Part shown: positions 14,334-22,794 of the stretch, in pieces
Layout of the letters: every line of letters begins with the position of its first letter
Position numbering within the stretch: the first letter of the stretch is position 1
Assembly: GCF_000416235.1 (NCBI RefSeq)
Contig: NZ_ATLO01000049.1
Coordinates: 474,516-538,515, forward strand
DNA from: Pseudomonas sp. CFII64
Lineage (GTDB): Bacteria; Pseudomonadota; Gammaproteobacteria; Pseudomonadales; Pseudomonadaceae
Length of the DNA stretch: 64,000 bases
Reading direction: 5' to 3'
Program-made: the position numbers and the translations under genes
Notes under the pieces: generated by a model
The model's input: only the letters and a program-made list of their open reading frames with translations
What the model was told of the DNA's origin: nothing
The model's database searches: none

Positions 14334-16649
14334 ATGCAAGCAGCCAAGCCGTTATTTGACTATCCCAAGTACTGGGCCGAATGTTTCGGGCCTGCGCCTT
14401 TCCTGCCGATGAGCCGGGAAGAAATGGATCAACTTGGCTGGGATTCCTGCGACATCATCATCGTCACCGGTGATGCGTACGTGGATCACCCGTCTTTTGG
14501 CATGGCGATCATTGGCCGGCTGCTGGAGTCGCAAGGCTTCCGCGTCGGGATCATCGCCCAGCCGAACTGGCAGTCCAAAGACGACTTCATGAAGCTCGGC
14601 GAGCCGAATCTGTTCTTCGGCGTCGCTGCGGGCAACATGGACTCGATGATCAACCGTTACACTGCGGACAAGAAAATCCGTTCCGACGACGCTTATACGC
14701 CGGGCGGCATGGCCGGCAAGCGTCCGGACCGCGCGAGCCTGGTCTACAGCCAGCGCTGCAAGGAAGCCTACAAGCATGTGCCGATCGTGCTCGGCGGCAT
14801 CGAGGCTTCGCTGCGCCGCATCGCGCATTACGATTACTGGCAGGACAAGGTTCGCAACTCGATCCTGATCGACGCCTGCGCCGACATCCTGCTTTACGGC
14901 AACGCCGAGCGGGCCATTGTCGAAGTCGCCCAGCGCTTGTCCTACGGGCACAAGATCGAAGACATCACCGATGTGCGCGGCACCGCGTTCATTCGTCGTG
15001 ACACACCCAAAGACTGGTACGAAGTGGACTCCACGCGTATTGATCGTCCGGGCAAGGTCGACAAGATCATCAACCCGTACGTCAACACCCAGGACACCCA
15101 GGCCTGCGCCATCGAGCAGGAAAAGGGTCCGGTTGAAGATCCGAACGAAGCCAAGGTCGTACAGATCCTGGCCAGCCCGCGCATGACCCGCGACAAGACC
15201 GTCATTCGTTTGCCGTCCATGGAAAAAGTCCGGGCCGACTCGGTGCTCTATGCCCACGCCAACCGGGTGTTGCACCTTGAAACCAATCCGGGCAACGCTC
15301 GCGCACTGGTGCAAAAGCATGGCGAAGTCGACGTGTGGTTCAACCCGCCACCGATTCCGATGACCACTGAAGAAATGGATTACGTGTTCGGCATGCCTTA
15401 CGCACGTGTCCCGCATCCTGTTTACGGCAAGGAAAAGATTCCGGCCTACGACATGATTCGCTTCTCGGTGAACATCATGCGCGGCTGCTTCGGCGGCTGT
15501 ACCTTCTGCTCGATCACCGAGCACGAAGGCCGCATCATTCAGAACCGTTCCGAAGAGTCGATCATTCGCGAAATCGAAGAAATTCGCGACAAGGTTCCAG
15601 GTTTTACCGGCGTTATTTCCGATCTGGGTGGACCGACCGCGAACATGTATCGCATCGCCTGCAAGAGTCCGGAAATCGAATCCGCGTGCCGCAAGCCGTC
15701 CTGCGTGTTCCCTGGCATCTGCCCGAACCTGAACACCGATCACTCGGCGCTGATCCAGCTGTACCGCAGCGCCCGTGCGTTGCCGGGTGTGAAGAAAATC
15801 CTGATCGCTTCCGGCCTGCGCTACGACCTCGCGGTCGAGTCGCCGGAATACGTCAAGGAACTGGTGACCCACCACGTCGGTGGCTACCTGAAGATCGCCC
15901 CGGAACACACCGAGGAAGGTCCGCTCAACCAGATGATGAAGCCGGGCATTGGCAGCTATGACAAGTTCAAGCGCATGTTCGAGAAGTACACCAAGGAAGC
16001 GGGCAAGGAGCAGTACCTGATTCCTTACTTCATCGCGGCCCACCCGGGCACCACCGATGAAGACATGATGAACCTCGCCTTGTGGCTCAAGGGCAACGGT
16101 TTCCGCGCCGATCAGGTGCAGGCGTTCTATCCGTCGCCAATGGCGACCGCGACCGCCATGTATCACTCGGGCAAGAACCCGCTGCGCAAAGTGACCTACA
16201 AGAGCGACGCAGTGACCATCGTCAAGAGCGAGGATCAGCGTCGCTTGCACAAGGCGTTCCTGCGCTATCACGACCCGAAAGGCTGGCCGACACTGCGCGA
16301 AGCATTGATCCGCATGGGCCGTGCCGACCTGATCGGTTCGGGTAAGGATCAGCTGATTCCAGCCCATCAGCCGGCCACTGACGGCTATCAGAGCGCACGT
16401 CGCAAGAACTCGACGCCAGCGGGTAGCCATAAAGTCGCCAGCGCTAAAGCGCCGAAAACCACGCTGATCCAGACCCAGCACACCGGCCTGCCGCCGCGCG
16501 CCAGTGACGGCAGCAAGCCGTGGGACAAGCGCGAAGAAGCCAAGGCCGCGGCGATGGTCCGTAACAAGCAGGCAGCCAAGGATCGCGTTGACGCGGCCAA
16601 GGGCAAAGGCCCGAAACCGCCGAAGCGCAAGCCAGCCGTTCCGCGCTGA
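14334..16649 (+). CDS. YgiQ-family radical SAM protein
   Basis: A 771-residue protein of the YgiQ family. An N-terminal B12-binding-like/UPF0313 region (DIIIVTGDAYVDHPSFG) precedes the radical SAM core with cluster cysteines C385, C389 and C392 in GCFGGCTFC. The C-terminal ~100 residues are basic and low complexity (RREEAKAAAM, KPPKRKPAVPR). The substrate is unknown; members are annotated only as iron-sulfur radical SAM enzymes. The start at 14334 is where family similarity begins; an open frame extends 61 codons upstream but has no support. Confidence 0.88.
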   Translation: MQAAKPLFDYPKYWAECFGPAPFLPMSREEMDQLGWDSCDIIIVTGDAYVDHPSFGMAIIGRLLESQGFRVGIIAQPNWQSKDDFMKLGEPNLFFGVAAGNMDSMINRYTADKKIRSDDAYTPGGMAGKRPDRASLVYSQRCKEAYKHVPIVLGGIEASLRRIAHYDYWQDKVRNSILIDACADILLYGNAERAIVEVAQRLSYGHKIEDITDVRGTAFIRRDTPKDWYEVDSTRIDRPGKVDKIINPYVNTQDTQACAIEQEKGPVEDPNEAKVVQILASPRMTRDKTVIRLPSMEKVRADSVLYAHANRVLHLETNPGNARALVQKHGEVDVWFNPPPIPMTTEEMDYVFGMPYARVPHPVYGKEKIPAYDMIRFSVNIMRGCFGGCTFCSITEHEGRIIQNRSEESIIREIEEIRDKVPGFTGVISDLGGPTANMYRIACKSPEIESACRKPSCVFPGICPNLNTDHSALIQLYRSARALPGVKKILIASGLRYDLAVESPEYVKELVTHHVGGYLKIAPEHTEEGPLNQMMKPGIGSYDKFKRMFEKYTKEAGKEQYLIPYFIAAHPGTTDEDMMNLALWLKGNGFRADQVQAFYPSPMATATAMYHSGKNPLRKVTYKSDAVTIVKSEDQRRLHKAFLRYHDPKGWPTLREALIRMGRADLIGSGKDQLIPAHQPATDGYQSARRKNSTPAGSHKVASAKAPKTTLIQTQHTGLPPRASDGSKPWDKREEAKAAAMVRNKQAAKDRVDAAKGKGPKPPKRKPAVPR

Positions 16650-16670
16650 TACTGTTTGCCTGAAACGCAT

Positions 16671-16694
16671 AACGCCAACCTCCGGGTTGGCGTT
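16671..16694 (+). terminator. Terminator after the YgiQ gene
   Basis: A perfect 10-base inverted repeat AACGCCAACC / GGTTGGCGTT with a TCCG loop, 21 bp after the stop codon. Confidence 0.8.
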
Positions 16695-16881
16695 GTGCAT
16701 TTCAGCGTTCTGATTTTTATGTCCTGACGACGATGGGTCAGTAACCACGGACAAAGAAACAGGACATTTCATACACGACGTCTGCACTCTTCCAGCATCC
16801 AGCAAGGCGATGAATCCCTACGCTCGTTTTCTTCATTGAAAGCGCGAGTGCTGCCAGCAGCCCAAGTCAGGGAGAGTCGCC

Positions 16882-18366
16882 GTGGTCATCATCAACAGCC
16901 ATAACAATCCAGTGAGAACTCAGCCGGTTGCCACCAGTGCGGGGATTAATCCTCAGGCCCCGGCATCCGCGAATGCTGAAAAACAACCGGCCAGTCAAAC
17001 CCCTTCCGACAGCTCTGTTTCACTGCTGGCCCGCCAGCTCGGTGCGTCGGCGACGCAGGCGCAGATAAGGGATGCAGCGCTCGACCCACAATCCCTTGGC
17101 CAGAAAGCGTCGCAGGTTTTAACCGAGCTATCGGGTCGCGTCGGCGGCCCAGACAGTGGCGCGTTTGAGGGGATGCCTCGGGATCAACTGGCGCTGATTA
17201 CCTATGCCGAGCACGGGGAGTTCACTGTTGAAGAGCGCGTGTCAGCCTGGCAGGAAACCGCCAGACAGGAACAGCTCTGGCGCCAGAGTGCGGCGACGCG
17301 GGCGTTGGACGAGTACAGCTCGACGGGCAAAATGACCGGACTCCTCGGCGAGGCGCTTGCTCACTTCAAGTCGCTCCCGGTTATCGAGCAGGCTCAGTAT
17401 CCGACCGGTTATGCGGATGATCTCTTGAGCAAAATCGACCTTGATTCAAGCGATGCGCCAATCACGCAACTTCGCGCGGCCAGCCCGATGGAGATTGTCC
17501 GAGGACTGCTTCCTGAAACGGGGTTTTCCAGGTTGTCCAACACGCATGAGCCAGCGGCCGATGCCCGTGGCCGCCAGATAATGCTGGATCGCTTGTACGG
17601 CGGGCGTGAGTCGCCAGTCATGGACGGCGCGGAAGGTATGTTGTTCAAGAATGTCGGTCGTAGCAGCCTGGAGTACCTCACGAAACAGGATAGGCAACTG
17701 CTTTCTGATATATATGCCTATGTTCGGGATAAAAACGTTGATATGACTTACGTTGATACCCTCGCTGGGGATCTTGGCGACTACAGGCAGTGTGATAATG
17801 GCCGTATTGTGGGGACGTTCAATAGTGGCCATCAATATAACAGTCAAGGTTGGCAATTGAGCGTCGATTTTACTGAAAAGGACTCTGCCACCGCATCCCG
17901 AATGCTGCAAGGCTCAGCAATAGCCAGTACTCGACTCGACCAAGGGTTCATGAGATACATGCTGGATCCGGGGCACGCACTGGGTAGTTGGGTAGATTTC
18001 GATTTTCTGGAGCATGTCGTGACAAGGTTTTCCGCTGAGGCCCATACGGCTACTTCTCTGGACAATCAGTTTTCTACTTATGTATGGAAAAATAATAATT
18101 ACGTAATGACAACGTCGAGTACGGTAAGAATTCAACGACCCGACCCGGATTTCATCACTGAAAATGGAGTGAGGCGCCTCACCGAAAAGGGGCGAGCCCT
18201 TGGTTATACGTTGGAAGAATTTACCGGAGCGGCGGTTCGCCCACACCTTGAACTAGTGCGAGCCAAAAGCGGAGTGGAGATACTACGACAATGGTTCGGC
18301 AATGAGCGCAATCCCGGATTATCGGGCCGGCTTGTCAGCCTGTGGGAGCGGCTTGGAAAAATGTAG
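16882..18366 (+). CDS. Orphan 494-residue protein, possibly a secreted effector
   Basis: Family not recognised. The first ~50 residues are Ser/Thr/Pro/Gln-rich and likely disordered, without a Sec signal peptide. They are followed by SVSLLARQLGASATQAQIRDAAL and a globular, mostly helical region. There are no membrane segments and only one cysteine. Base composition drops from about 17,700 to 18,150, unlike the GC-rich neighbours, suggesting transfer. The start is GTG 16882 with GGGAGAG upstream. No secretion-system genes adjoin, so an effector role is only inference from the N-terminal composition and isolation. Confidence 0.6.
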   Translation: MVIINSHNNPVRTQPVATSAGINPQAPASANAEKQPASQTPSDSSVSLLARQLGASATQAQIRDAALDPQSLGQKASQVLTELSGRVGGPDSGAFEGMPRDQLALITYAEHGEFTVEERVSAWQETARQEQLWRQSAATRALDEYSSTGKMTGLLGEALAHFKSLPVIEQAQYPTGYADDLLSKIDLDSSDAPITQLRAASPMEIVRGLLPETGFSRLSNTHEPAADARGRQIMLDRLYGGRESPVMDGAEGMLFKNVGRSSLEYLTKQDRQLLSDIYAYVRDKNVDMTYVDTLAGDLGDYRQCDNGRIVGTFNSGHQYNSQGWQLSVDFTEKDSATASRMLQGSAIASTRLDQGFMRYMLDPGHALGSWVDFDFLEHVVTRFSAEAHTATSLDNQFSTYVWKNNNYVMTTSSTVRIQRPDPDFITENGVRRLTEKGRALGYTLEEFTGAAVRPHLELVRAKSGVEILRQWFGNERNPGLSGRLVSLWERLGKM

Positions 18367-18490
18367 GGCGGGCATTCATTCTTTGTCGGTAAGGGCTCAA
18401 GAGTTTTTATCAGGCATACATATGTATGTCGTACCGCTCAAACGCTTGATTAAGCTGCGGGTCATCAACCACAAAAATAAGGAATGACCC

Positions 18491-18934
18491 ATGAAAAAAA
18501 CACTAGCAATCACTATTGCTCTTCTATCCGCTAATAGCTTTGCTGCCGATAACATCATTACTAAGTCCGCAGCGCCGACTCGAATTGTAGTTGCCAAAGC
18601 AGGTACTGGTTTGGGGCAGTTTCCATTAATGAGTTTTGACTTTCCAGGCTCACATCGTTTTGCTCCGAAGAAGCTCAAGGGCGTCAGTTGGAGGACGACC
18701 TATTATCCTGACAATCTGAATGAAACAGTTCAGCTTTGCTACACCAAACCTGCTGGGTCTGGTTATGATGATTGTCGTAAGATTTCACCGAACTCTTCGG
18801 GTGATATGGACGATTTCAATCAATATAGTTTTGACAGAGATGCGAGATTCACGTTTCGACATATGGTCAAAGGCGGAAAAAACCAGGGTGCTCCCGCAGG
18901 TAAAGACTCAATTGTCATTCACTACAGTTATTAA
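18491..18934 (+). CDS. Small exported protein, FlhE-like pattern
   Basis: A 147-residue protein with a clear signal peptide (MKKTLAITIALLSANSFA, cleavage before ADN). The mature part has two cysteines (QLCYTK and DDCRKI) probably forming a disulfide, an aromatic GVSWRTTYY strand and an end DSIVIHYSY. The order tryptophan strand, cysteine pair, phenylalanine-rich strand and final VIxY resembles FlhE-type periplasmic proteins, but similarity is weak. Base composition is AT-richer than the surroundings, like the gene before it. GGAATG precedes the ATG. Confidence 0.62.
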   Translation: MKKTLAITIALLSANSFAADNIITKSAAPTRIVVAKAGTGLGQFPLMSFDFPGSHRFAPKKLKGVSWRTTYYPDNLNETVQLCYTKPAGSGYDDCRKISPNSSGDMDDFNQYSFDRDARFTFRHMVKGGKNQGAPAGKDSIVIHYSY

Positions 18935-18980
18935 CAGGCGGCGTAAGCTGTATGAGATTTTCGCTCCCACCGGATCCGTA

Positions 18981-19120
18981 CAGACTGTGTGAAAACTACT
19001 GCGCTCGGCAATACTGCGTTAAAAACAGGCGAAAAATGCTCATTTAGAACACCTAGACTCCGCTTTTCCGCCTGTTTTTGCCTTGTCTTGCCTTCGCTCG
19101 TGACGTTTTCACACAGTCTG
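18981..19120. mobile_element. 140-bp MITE with perfect 16-bp terminal inverted repeats
   Basis: CAGACTGTGTGAAAAC (18981-18996) is exactly matched in reverse complement by GTTTTCACACAGTCTG (19105-19120). CGTA flanks both sides directly, consistent with a 4-bp target duplication. Inside, AAAAACAGGC (19021-19030) pairs with GCCTGTTTTT (19070-19079), giving a long hairpin. No coding capacity. The element sits at the 5' edge of a REP motif. The ends resemble those of IS elements in pseudomonads, so it is probably moved by an IS elsewhere in the genome. Confidence 0.82.
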
Positions 19121-19121
19121 C

Positions 19122-19144
19122 GTAGGACCGGATTTATCCGGGAG
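19122..19144. repeat. Single REP motif, family A variant
   Basis: GTAGGACCGGATTTATCCGG is a variant of the family A REP. Removing the MITE would join CTCCCACCGGATCCGTA to it, suggesting that the MITE landed in a REP element. Confidence 0.7.
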
Positions 19145-19404
19145 TGCGCCTGGACAGACGTCAGATCTGCGGCGCCTGGCAAATTTCTCGCGAATGAATT
19201 CGCGCCTACGGGTCGCTTCCGGTCTGCCACACTTGAAAAATTCACTCCGCCCGCTCTTTTTCTGTGCAACGCTTGCACCGCAGGGCAGGGGGAGCGCTTT
19301 AATGGTGCTTTGGTCTGCCGTTGTCTCGCGCAACCGCCGTATTTGCCCGGATGGCATAAGTCTTGCGCGGTTGCATTACCGTCCAGGCTCGCAGGAGGCA
19401 CGCC

Positions 19405-22400
19405 GTGTCGATTCATATTGCCTTGCACCACGTCACGCATTACCGCTACGACCGAGCGGTGGAACTGGGGCCGCAGATTGTTCGCCTGCGTCCGGCCGCT
19501 CACAGTCGCACCCGGGTTTTGTCCTATTCCCTGAAAGTCTTGCCTGAAAACCACTTCATCAACTGGCAGCAAGACCCTCAAGGCAACTATCTGGCGCGTC
19601 TGGTGTTCCCGGAGAAGACCCGCGAGTTGCGGGTCGAGGTTGATCTGGTCGCCGAAATGGCGGTGTTCAATCCGTTCGACTTTTTCCTGGAGCCTTACGC
19701 CGAGAAGATCCCGTTCTTCTACGCCAGCGACGAGCAGCGCGAACTCGCGCCCTATCTGGAAACGCTGCCGCTGACGCCGAGGTTTGCCGCGTATCTGGCG
19801 AGTATCGACCGCACGCCGTTGCCCGCCATCGACTTTCTGGTGGGCCTGAACCAGCGCCTGAGCCAGGACATCGATTACCTGATTCGCATGGAACCCGGCG
19901 TGCAAACTCCGGAGTTCACCCTTGAAAACGCGTCCGGCTCCTGCCGCGACTCGGCGTGGTTGCTGGTGCAATTGCTGCGTCATCTGGGCATGGCGGCGCG
20001 TTTTGTCTCGGGTTACCTGATCCAGCTCAAGGCCGACGTCGAAGCCCTCGACGGGCCGTCCGGCACCGATGTGGATTTCACCGACCTGCACGCCTGGTGC
20101 GAGGTGTATTTGCCCGGCGCCGGTTGGGTCGGGCTCGATGCCACGTCCGGGCTGTTTGCCGGTGAAGGCCATATTCCGTTGGCCTGCAGCCCGGAGCCTT
20201 CGTCCGCTGCGCCGATCAGCGGCCTGGTCGAACCGTGCGAAACCGAATTCATGCACGAAATGTCCGTGGAGCGCATCTGGGAAGCGCCGCGCGTCACCAA
20301 GCCCTATAGCGAAGAGCAATGGCTGGCGATTCAAGCCCTCGGGCGGCAGATCGACAGCGATCTGGTCCGCGATGACGTGCGCCTGACCATGGGCGGCGAG
20401 CCGACGTTCGTGTCCATCGATGACCGCGACGGTGATGAATGGAACACCGCAGCGTTGGGTCCGAAAAAGCGTGAACTGTCCGCCGAGCTGTTCCAGCGCA
20501 TGCGCAAACATTACGCGCCGCTGGGCATCGTGCATTTTGGTCAGGGCAAATGGTATCCGGGCGAGCAATTGCCGCGCTGGTCGCTGAACTGCTTCTGGCG
20601 CAAGGACGGTCAGCCGGTCTGGCACAACAACGCCTTGATCGCCGATGAAAATCAGGATTACGGCGCGACCGGCGAGCTGGCTGGCCGGTTTCTCGCCAGC
20701 GTCGCCGAACGCCTGAAGCTGCCGGCACGCTTCGTGTTCCCGGCCTACGAAGACAATTTCTATTACCTGTGGCGTGAAGGCGCGCTGCCGGTCAACGTCA
20801 GTGCCGAGGATTCGCGGCTCGGCGATGAGCTGGAGCGTGCGCGCCTGCGCAAAGTCTTCGCTCAGGGCCTGGACAAAATCATTGGCCAGGTGCTGCCGTT
20901 GGCGCGCAATGCTGCCGGGGATCGCTGGCAGAGCGGTCGCTGGTACCTGCGCGACAACCATTGTCGGCTGGTGCCGGGTGATTCCGCGCTGGGTTATCGG
21001 TTGCCGCTGGCGTCCCAACCTTGGGTCAAGGCGGCGGAATATCCGTTTATCCATCCCACTGACCACAACCAGGATTTTCTTGAGTTGCCGGGCAGCGCGC
21101 AGATTCAGTCGCAACTGAGCGGCTTGATCGAGCAGCCGGACGCTAACGCCGAACGCATGCCGAAGATTGACGAGTCTGCCGATTGGCTGACCCGCACCGC
21201 GCTGTGCGCCGAAGCGCGGGACGGACGGCTGTACGTGTTCATGCCGCCGCTTGAGGCGCTTGAGGATTATCTGGAGCTGGTCGCTGCGGTCGAAGCGAGC
21301 GCCGAGGAACTGCGTTGCCCGGTTTTACTTGAAGGCTACGAGCCGCCGAGCGATCCGCGTCTGGCCAATTTCCGGATTACACCAGATCCGGGCGTCATCG
21401 AAGTCAACGTGCAGCCGTCCGCCACTTGGGATGAGCTGGTCGAGCGCACCGAGTTTCTCTACGAGCAAGCGCGTCTGACGCGCCTGACCACCGAGAAATT
21501 CATGATCGACGGACGTCACACCGGCACCGGTGGCGGCAACCACTTCGTCATGGGCGGCGCCACACCAGCCGACTCGCCATTCCTGCGGCGCCCGGATGTG
21601 CTGCGCAGCCTGCTCAGCTACTGGCATAACCACCCTTCGCTGTCTTACCTGTTTTCCGGGTTGTTCATTGGCCCGACGTCTCAGGCGCCACGGGTCGACG
21701 AAGCGCGCAACGATTCGCTGTACGAGATGGAAATCGCATTCGCGCAGATGCCGAAACCGGGCGAAGAAGTCGCGCCGTGGCTGGTGGATCGCCTGCTGCG
21801 TAACCTGCTGATCGACGTTACTGGCAACACGCACCGCGCCGAATTCTGCGTCGACAAACTGTATTCCCCCGATGGCGCAACCGGCCGCCTGGGATTGCTG
21901 GAACTGCGCGCCTTCGAAATGCCGCCCCATGCGCGCATGAGCCTGGCTCAGCAATTGCTGTTGCGCGCCCTGGTTGCGCGGTTCTGGCGTGAGCCTTATG
22001 CACCGGCCAAGCTGGCGCGCTGGGGCACGCAGCTGCATGACCGCTTCATGCTGCCGCACTTTATCGAGCAGGATTTTGCCGACGTCATTGTCGAGCTCAA
22101 CAGTGCGGGTTATCCGCTGCGCGCTGAATGGTTCGCCGCGCATCTGGAGTTCCGTTTCCCGAAAGTCGGTGATTACGCGGTGAGCGGCATCGAGCTGGAG
22201 CTGCGTCAGGCGCTGGAGCCTTGGCATGTGCTGGGTGAAGAAGGTGCGGCGGGTGGCGCGGTGCGTTATGTGGATTCGTCCCTTGAGCGCTTGCAGGTGA
22301 AAATCAATGGCCTGCCACCACAGCGTTACCTGCTGACCTGCAATGGCATTCCGGTGCCGTTGCAGCCAACCGGTCGCGTCGGTGAGTTCGTCGCCGGCGT

Positions 22401-22695
22401 GCGTTATCGCGCCTGGCAACCGGCCAATTGCCTGCAACCGACCATTCCAGTCCACGCGCCGCTGGTTTTTGACCTGGTTGATACATGGATGCAGCGCTCA
22501 CTGGGCGGCTGCGAGTATCATGTCGCGCATCCTGGTGGTCGCAACTACGAAACTTTGCCGGTCAACGCCAACGAAGCGGAAAGCCGGCGCCTGGCGCGAT
22601 TCTTCAGGATCGGCCACACCCCCGGCAAACTGGAAGTGCCGCTGCTGACCATCAATGACGAGTTGCCCATGACGCTGGATATGCGTCTGCACTAA
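19405..22695 (+). CDS. Transglutaminase-DUF2126 fusion protein
   Basis: A 1096-residue protein. An N-terminal bacterial-transglutaminase-associated domain (SIHIALHHVTHYRYDRAV) is followed by a transglutaminase/protease-fold domain with a plausible triad C180 (SGSCRDSAW), H229 (DLHAWCEV) and D245 (GLDATSG). From about residue 330 the large DUF2126 (COG4196) domain runs to the end, starting near DVRLTMGGEPTFVS. This domain has been proposed to be a COOH-NH2 ligase. There is no signal peptide. GTG 19405 has AGGAGG seven bases upstream and matches the family N-terminus. The next two genes complete a conserved three-gene set; the product is unknown. Confidence 0.9.
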   Translation: MSIHIALHHVTHYRYDRAVELGPQIVRLRPAAHSRTRVLSYSLKVLPENHFINWQQDPQGNYLARLVFPEKTRELRVEVDLVAEMAVFNPFDFFLEPYAEKIPFFYASDEQRELAPYLETLPLTPRFAAYLASIDRTPLPAIDFLVGLNQRLSQDIDYLIRMEPGVQTPEFTLENASGSCRDSAWLLVQLLRHLGMAARFVSGYLIQLKADVEALDGPSGTDVDFTDLHAWCEVYLPGAGWVGLDATSGLFAGEGHIPLACSPEPSSAAPISGLVEPCETEFMHEMSVERIWEAPRVTKPYSEEQWLAIQALGRQIDSDLVRDDVRLTMGGEPTFVSIDDRDGDEWNTAALGPKKRELSAELFQRMRKHYAPLGIVHFGQGKWYPGEQLPRWSLNCFWRKDGQPVWHNNALIADENQDYGATGELAGRFLASVAERLKLPARFVFPAYEDNFYYLWREGALPVNVSAEDSRLGDELERARLRKVFAQGLDKIIGQVLPLARNAAGDRWQSGRWYLRDNHCRLVPGDSALGYRLPLASQPWVKAAEYPFIHPTDHNQDFLELPGSAQIQSQLSGLIEQPDANAERMPKIDESADWLTRTALCAEARDGRLYVFMPPLEALEDYLELVAAVEASAEELRCPVLLEGYEPPSDPRLANFRITPDPGVIEVNVQPSATWDELVERTEFLYEQARLTRLTTEKFMIDGRHTGTGGGNHFVMGGATPADSPFLRRPDVLRSLLSYWHNHPSLSYLFSGLFIGPTSQAPRVDEARNDSLYEMEIAFAQMPKPGEEVAPWLVDRLLRNLLIDVTGNTHRAEFCVDKLYSPDGATGRLGLLELRAFEMPPHARMSLAQQLLLRALVARFWREPYAPAKLARWGTQLHDRFMLPHFIEQDFADVIVELNSAGYPLRAEWFAAHLEFRFPKVGDYAVSGIELELRQALEPWHVLGEEGAAGGAVRYVDSSLERLQVKINGLPPQRYLLTCNGIPVPLQPTGRVGEFVAGVRYRAWQPANCLQPTIPVHAPLVFDLVDTWMQRSLGGCEYHVAHPGGRNYETLPVNANEAESRRLARFFRIGHTPGKLEVPLLTINDELPMTLDMRLH

Positions 22696-22794
22696 AAAGT
22701 GTTAATGCCCGCGCGGTAACCTGCCGATGACTTGGTCGTCGGCATGTTGCGTGCCTGCACTAATCTGAATTCTTTAGTCTCTGCCGAGCCTTCC

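Larger units (their letters stand above)
18935..19404. other. Gene-free stretch with MITE and REP sequences
   Basis: This 470-bp gap holds a 140-bp inverted-repeat element (18981-19120) and a REP motif (19122-19144). Near 19179-19212 lies another short repeat-like palindrome around GAATTC. The rest, to 19390, shows no gene or clear promoter. A strong AGGAGG at 19393 serves the next gene. Confidence 0.7.

Noticed and set aside
14352..16805. 817-codon minus-strand open frame opposite the YgiQ gene
   Set aside because: Shadow frame; the opposite strand has the radical SAM motif and no domain is seen here.
18931..21114. 727-codon minus-strand open frame opposite the transglutaminase-DUF2126 gene
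   Set aside because: It runs through the MITE and the REP; composition is typical of antisense frames.
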